From the NCBI GenBank assembly GCA_900556645.1, contig USPJ01000030.1, positions 1-8,942 on the forward strand: 8,942 bases of DNA. The letters are read 5' to 3'. Made by a program: the position numbers and the translations under genes. Shown here piece by piece: positions 6,385 to 8,942 of the stretch; within the stretch, counting starts at the first letter, position 1, and the number at the start of each line of letters is the position of its first letter. The notes under the pieces were generated by a model. The model saw only the letters and a program-made list of their open reading frames with translations. It was not told the DNA's origin and searched no databases. The stretch is from an uncultured Lachnospiraceae bacterium. GTDB taxonomy: Bacteria; Bacillota_A; Clostridia; Lachnospirales; Lachnospiraceae.

Positions 6385-6921
6385 TTATACTAACTCAAGT
6401 ACAACCTCTAACGCTCCGTCACCTTTACGCTGTCCGATTTTGATGATTCTTGTGTAACCACCGTTGCGGTCTGCATATTTTGGTGCAATCTCTGTGAATA
6501 ATTTCTCACATAAATCTACGTTCTTTGTGTTTTTCTTTCTCTGAGCTCCTTCAGCAGGAACCTCTTTTACAGGGTAAAGAACTTTTAACATCTGTCTTCT
6601 TGCATGTAAACGGGAAGGCATATCTTTTTTGATGGTCTTTTCAACTTCATCGTATACGGTAACTTTCTTTCCGTCTACTACTTCTTTTACTCTCTTACCG
6701 TCTTTGTCCTTACGGGCAACCTTTGCAGTTACAGTAACCTCTTCAAAGTTGTCTTTCTCTTTTACAGCTAAAGCGATTAATCCCTCTGCTACTTTACGAA
6801 CTTCTTTTGCTTTCGCCTCTGTGGTAACGATTTTTCCATTGTATAACAATGCTGTTACCTGGTTTCTGATTAATGCTTTTCTCTGATCAGATGTTCTTCC
6901 TAATTTACGATATTTTGCCAT
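6385..6921 (-). CDS. rplQ: 50S ribosomal protein L17 (bL17), enlarged form
   Basis: 178 aa from ATG 6921, chosen because GGAGG (6935-6931) lies 9 nt upstream and the protein then begins MAKYRKLGRTSDQRKALIRN, the canonical L17 N-terminus; the frame extends to 6948 without a ribosome binding site. Conserved blocks include IVTTEAKAKEVRKVAE (31-46), SRLHARRQ (103-110), LFTEIAPKYADRNGGYTRI (141-159) and a C-terminus ending LELV. L17 is a structural protein near the peptide exit tunnel. Bacillus and E. coli L17 are about 120-127 aa; here a charged segment (about 54-103) is inserted between the first helical region and LHARRQ, with a smaller expansion at about 113-135. It is the last gene of the alpha operon and ends at the shared terminator. 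Confidence 0.96.
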   Translation of the reverse strand: MAKYRKLGRTSDQRKALIRNQVTALLYNGKIVTTEAKAKEVRKVAEGLIALAVKEKDNFEEVTVTAKVARKDKDGKRVKEVVDGKKVTVYDEVEKTIKKDMPSRLHARRQMLKVLYPVKEVPAEGAQRKKNTKNVDLCEKLFTEIAPKYADRNGGYTRIIKIGQRKGDGALEVVLELV

Positions 6922-6950
6922 TTTAATTCTCCTCCATTTGTGGAACATCC

Positions 6951-6981
6951 GGCCACGCCCTTTGGTCTTACTTACCGAATG
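6951..6981 (-). repeat. Direct repeat copy B in the rpoA-rplQ spacer
   Basis: On the minus strand this copy reads GTTAACATTCGGTAAG, then a duplicated TAAG, then ACCAAAGGGCGTGGC. It resembles copy A (7011-7039) over roughly 30 nt, with one 4-nt and small single-base indels. The best-matching core is GTAAGACCA (6971-6963) followed by an AAGG and GG-containing tail. It is the copy nearer rplQ. Confidence 0.5.
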
Positions 6982-7010
6982 TTAACTATATTGCCACTCA
7001 TGAGATGACC

Positions 7011-7039
7011 GCTCCGTGCCTTGTGGTCTTACCGGTTCA
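7011..7039 (-). repeat. Direct repeat copy A in the rpoA-rplQ spacer
   Basis: On the minus strand this copy reads GCTGAACCGGTAAGACCA followed by CAAGGCACGGAGC. The shared core GTAAGACCA is at 7032-7024, about 60 nt from that in copy B. Confidence 0.5.
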
Positions 7040-7065
7040 GCCATATATGAGTCAAAACCTTGGTG

Positions 7066-7087
7066 CATAGGACTTTAAAGCCCTATG
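7066..7087 (-). repeat. 22-nt inverted repeat just after rpoA
   Basis: On the minus strand CATAGGGCTTT is followed directly by AAAGTCCTATG. All positions pair, one as a G-U wobble, giving a stem of about 9 bp with a 4-nt loop that begins 5 nt after the rpoA stop. It lacks an adjacent U-run (a U4 comes about 8 nt later), so it is a weak terminator at best; an attenuator, an mRNA-stabilising 3' structure or a processing site are alternatives. Confidence 0.6.
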
Positions 7088-7092
7088 AAAAT

Positions 7093-8052
7093 TTACTCGT
7101 CACCCTGGTTGAGCTGCAAGCCTAACTCTTTTAATTTTGCTAATACTTCTTCTAAAGACTTACGTCCTAAGTTACGAACCTTCATCATATCTTCCGGTGT
7201 TCTGTTGGTCAGCTCTTCAACCGTATTAATTCCGGCTCTCTTCAGACAGTTATAAGAACGAACAGATAACTCTAACTCGTCAATGTTCATTTCCAGAACC
7301 TTGCCCTTCTCGTCATCTTCCTTCTCAACCATAACCTCTGCTGTCTTAGCATTTTCGGAAAGATCAATGAATAAATTCAAATGCTCGCTTAAAACCTTCG
7401 CTGCGAGGCTGACTGCCTCATCCGGCTCTAAGGTTCCGTTAGTATATACGTCCAATGTCAGCTTATCGTAATCGGTAATCTGACCTACACGGGTATTTTC
7501 TACGGATAAGTTCACACGCTCTACCGGTGTGTAGATTGAATCGATTGCAATGACTCCAATCGGTACATCTTCACTTTTATTCTTGTCAGCACTTACATAT
7601 CCTCTGCCTTTTGTAATGGTTAACTCCATATACAATTTGCAGTCCGGTCCGCCATTTAAATGTGCGATAACTAAATCCGGATTCATGATTTCGATATCAG
7701 AATCTTTCTGGATATCTGCTGCTGTTACCACGCCTTCGCCTTCAAATTCAATGTAAGCAACTTTTGCCTCGTTGGTTGAGCTGTTGTTTCTGATTGCAAG
7801 GTTTTTGATATTCATGATGATTTCAGTCACATCTTCTTTTACTCCCGGAATGGAAGAAAACTCATGCAACACACCGTCAATCTTAACCTGACTTACAGCA
7901 GCCCCCGGTAAAGAAGAAAGCATAATTCTTCTTAAAGAGTTTCCAAGTGTTGTACCATAACCTCTCTCTAAAGGCTCTACGACAAATTTGCCGTATTTTT
8001 TATCTTCTGAAATCTCAGCGATATCAATTTTTGGTCTTTCGAACTCAAACAC
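7093..8052 (-). CDS. rpoA: DNA-directed RNA polymerase subunit alpha
   Basis: 319 aa; Bacillus alpha is about 314 aa. The N-terminal domain (about 1-235) that dimerises and assembles beta and beta' is clear from [20 protein letters not shown] (23-42), SSLPGAAV and [18 protein letters not shown]. After an acidic linker (about 240-256, EKEDDEKG) comes the C-terminal domain with the promoter UP-element contacts R265, N268 and C269 ([11 protein letters not shown]) and G296, K298 and S299 (GRKS), which carry the same numbers as in E. coli. The start codon is GTG at 8052, backed by AGGAGG and by the canonical length; no better in-frame ATG exists. The gene follows rpsD after 39 bp and precedes rplQ, the usual alpha operon order. 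Confidence 0.98.
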   Translation of the reverse strand: MFEFERPKIDIAEISEDKKYGKFVVEPLERGYGTTLGNSLRRIMLSSLPGAAVSQVKIDGVLHEFSSIPGVKEDVTEIIMNIKNLAIRNNSSTNEAKVAYIEFEGEGVVTAADIQKDSDIEIMNPDLVIAHLNGGPDCKLYMELTITKGRGYVSADKNKSEDVPIGVIAIDSIYTPVERVNLSVENTRVGQITDYDKLTLDVYTNGTLEPDEAVSLAAKVLSEHLNLFIDLSENAKTAEVMVEKEDDEKGKVLEMNIDELELSVRSYNCLKRAGINTVEELTNRTPEDMMKVRNLGRKSLEEVLAKLKELGLQLNQGDE

Positions 8053-8060
8053 TACAAAGT

Positions 8061-8067
8061 CCCTCCT
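8061..8067 (-). promoter_or_regulatory. Strong ribosome binding site for the GTG start of rpoA
   Basis: AGGAGGG on the minus strand (8067-8061) lies about 8 nt before the GTG at 8052. It decides the non-ATG start. Confidence 0.85.
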
Positions 8068-8091
8068 TTTTGGGTATCATTGCGTTACATA

Positions 8092-8685
8092 TTATTTAGA
8101 ATATAACTCGACAATGAGCATCTCGTCTACAGGTACGTCAATTACCTCTCTGGAAGGTAACTCTTTTACAGTTCCTGTTAAGTTCTCCTGATCTACGTCT
8201 AACCATTCAGGAACTAATCTTCCGCCTGTTACTTCCAAGATATCTTTGTATCTCTGAGATCCTTTGCATTTCTCTTTGATTTCGATGGTATCTCCTGCTT
8301 TTACTAAGTAGGAAGGAATGTTAACCACTTTGCCGTTTACTAATACATGCTTATGGTCTACAATCTGTCTTGCTTCTTTTCTGGTTCTGGCGAATCCTAA
8401 TCTGAAGATTACGTTGTCCAGTCTGCTCTCCAGAATAATCATTAAGTTAGGACCTGTCAGTCCTTTCATTCTATCAGCTTTTTCATAGTAATTACGGAAA
8501 GGTTTCTCTAATACACCGTAAATGAATTTTGCTTTCTGTTTCTCTCTTAACTGAAGACCGTACTCAGACATCTTCTTGTTTGCTCTTTTTAACTCTCTAT
8601 TGGATTTCTTGTCATATCCTAAATATACAGGATCCAAACCAAGGAATCTGCATCTTTTTAAGACTGGTGTTCTATTTACTGCCAT
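8092..8685 (-). CDS. rpsD: 30S ribosomal protein S4 (uS4), zinc-free form
   Basis: 197 aa, against about 200 aa in Bacillus. S4 is a primary 16S rRNA-binding protein that starts assembly of the 30S body and lines the mRNA entry. The N-terminus ([19 protein letters not shown]) retains one cysteine (C12) and lacks a C-x2-C zinc knuckle, so this is the zinc-independent form. Conserved blocks: [20 protein letters not shown] (48-67), then the S4 RNA-binding fold at about 87-150 ([40 protein letters not shown]). AGGAGG (8701-8696) precedes the ATG at 8685. In many bacteria S4 represses its own operon through a leader RNA; no such leader is seen here because rpsK ends only 18 bp upstream. Confidence 0.98.
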   Translation of the reverse strand: MAVNRTPVLKRCRFLGLDPVYLGYDKKSNRELKRANKKMSEYGLQLREKQKAKFIYGVLEKPFRNYYEKADRMKGLTGPNLMIILESRLDNVIFRLGFARTRKEARQIVDHKHVLVNGKVVNIPSYLVKAGDTIEIKEKCKGSQRYKDILEVTGGRLVPEWLDVDQENLTGTVKELPSREVIDVPVDEMLIVELYSK

Positions 8686-8703
8686 CTTAGATCTACCTCC
8701 TAA

Positions 8704-8942
8704 TTAAACTCTTCTACGTTTTGGTGGACGACATCCGTTATGTGGTACAGGAGTTACATCTTTGATGCTTAAAACTTCCAGACCGCAAGCCTGTAATGCA
8801 CGGATTGCTGCTTCTCTTCCTGAACCAGGTCCTTTTACCATTACGTCAACTGTTTTTAAACCATGAATAAGAGCTGCTTTTGTAGCAGTTTCTGCTGCCA
8901 TCTGTGCAGCATATGGAGTAGATTTCTTTGAACCTCTAAATC
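8704..8942 (-). CDS. rpsK: 30S ribosomal protein S11 (uS11), N-terminal part off window
   Basis: The 78 C-terminal residues of S11, which is normally about 130 aa; the frame runs open through position 8942, so the gene starts outside the window. Readable sequence begins [20 protein letters not shown], a conserved S11 region; the Met at 8901 is internal, not the start. Further hallmarks are [18 protein letters not shown] and the C-terminal [13 protein letters not shown]11 lies in the 30S platform and helps shape the mRNA exit channel with S7 and S18. It precedes rpsD by 18 bp in the alpha operon, where rpsM is the usual gene further upstream. Confidence 0.97.
   Translation of the reverse strand, partial: FRGSKKSTPYAAQMAAETATKAALIHGLKTVDVMVKGPGSGREAAIRALQACGLEVLSIKDVTPVPHNGCRPPKRRRV

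Larger units (their letters stand above)
6922..7092 (-). other. Noncoding rpoA-rplQ spacer, possibly a structured leader
   Basis: This 171-nt gap is far longer than the other gaps in this operon (18 and 39 nt). I find no credible gene in it. It contains a hairpin just after the rpoA stop, an imperfect direct repeat and the rplQ ribosome binding site. A short long-range pairing (6996-7001 with 7047-7052) is also possible. A regulatory or processing role for the mRNA is plausible but is inference. Confidence 0.5.

Noticed and set aside
6922..6948. Nine-codon N-terminal extension of L17
   Set aside because: The extension reads across the GGAGG site and has no ribosome binding site of its own; canonical L17 begins at 6921.
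8686..8703. S4-type autoregulatory leader before rpsD
   Set aside because: Only 18 nt separate rpsK and rpsD, too short for a leader RNA; any S4 control would lie upstream of the window.
8704..8901. A complete 65-aa protein starting at 8901
   Set aside because: The frame stays open to the window edge and the upstream residues ([13 protein letters not shown]) are conserved S11, so this is the tail of rpsK.
1..8942. Mobile elements, CRISPR arrays, tRNA or rRNA genes, toxin-antitoxin or phage-defence genes
   Set aside because: I saw no transposase, integrase, regular spaced repeats, tRNA-like folds or defence-family motifs; apart from 6922-7092 and 2128-2293 the window is nearly all housekeeping coding sequence.

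Overview
The window looks like chromosomal core DNA from a low-to-moderate GC Firmicute, most likely a Lachnospiraceae (Clostridium cluster XIVa) member. This rests on the gene set (MutS2 with an Smr domain, a YhaM nuclease, the rpsK-rpsD-rpoA-rplQ order), AGGAGG-type ribosome binding sites, and an enlarged L17 and a zinc-free S4 of the kind I associate with that family. The taxonomic call is from memory and was not tested against a database.

Layout: (1) Positions 1-2127, minus strand: yhaM (OB-fold plus HD-domain 3'-5' exoribonuclease) followed after one base by an rlmD/rumA-type 23S rRNA m5U methyltransferase that runs off the left edge. (2) Positions 2128-2293: a divergent regulatory region with a good promoter in each direction, their -35 boxes back to back. 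(3) Positions 2294-6286, plus strand: mutS2 (ribosome-splitting/DNA-structure ATPase), an OmpR/PhoB-type response regulator 16 bp downstream, and a histidine kinase overlapping it by 4 bp. The kinase is short (299 aa): it has one membrane helix, a HAMP-like linker and a complete kinase core but no extracellular sensor domain. (4) Positions 6318-6371: a terminator hairpin shared by the convergent operons, with a U-tract and wobble pairing that favour the minus strand. (5) Positions 6385-8942, minus strand: the end of the alpha ribosomal operon, read as rpsK (partial), rpsD, rpoA, rplQ. An unusually long noncoding spacer (6922-7092) between rpoA and rplQ holds a hairpin and an imperfect direct repeat.

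Functionally, most of the window concerns ribosomes and RNA: ribosome parts, RNA polymerase alpha, rRNA methylation, RNA decay and rescue of collided ribosomes, plus one signalling pair. I see no mobile element, CRISPR array, tRNA, rRNA or phage gene. The points most worth a second look are the sensor-less kinase coupled to mutS2, the Smr domain with an altered first motif, the enlarged L17, the repeat-bearing rpoA-rplQ spacer, and the back-to-back promoters. None of these is clearly a new system.
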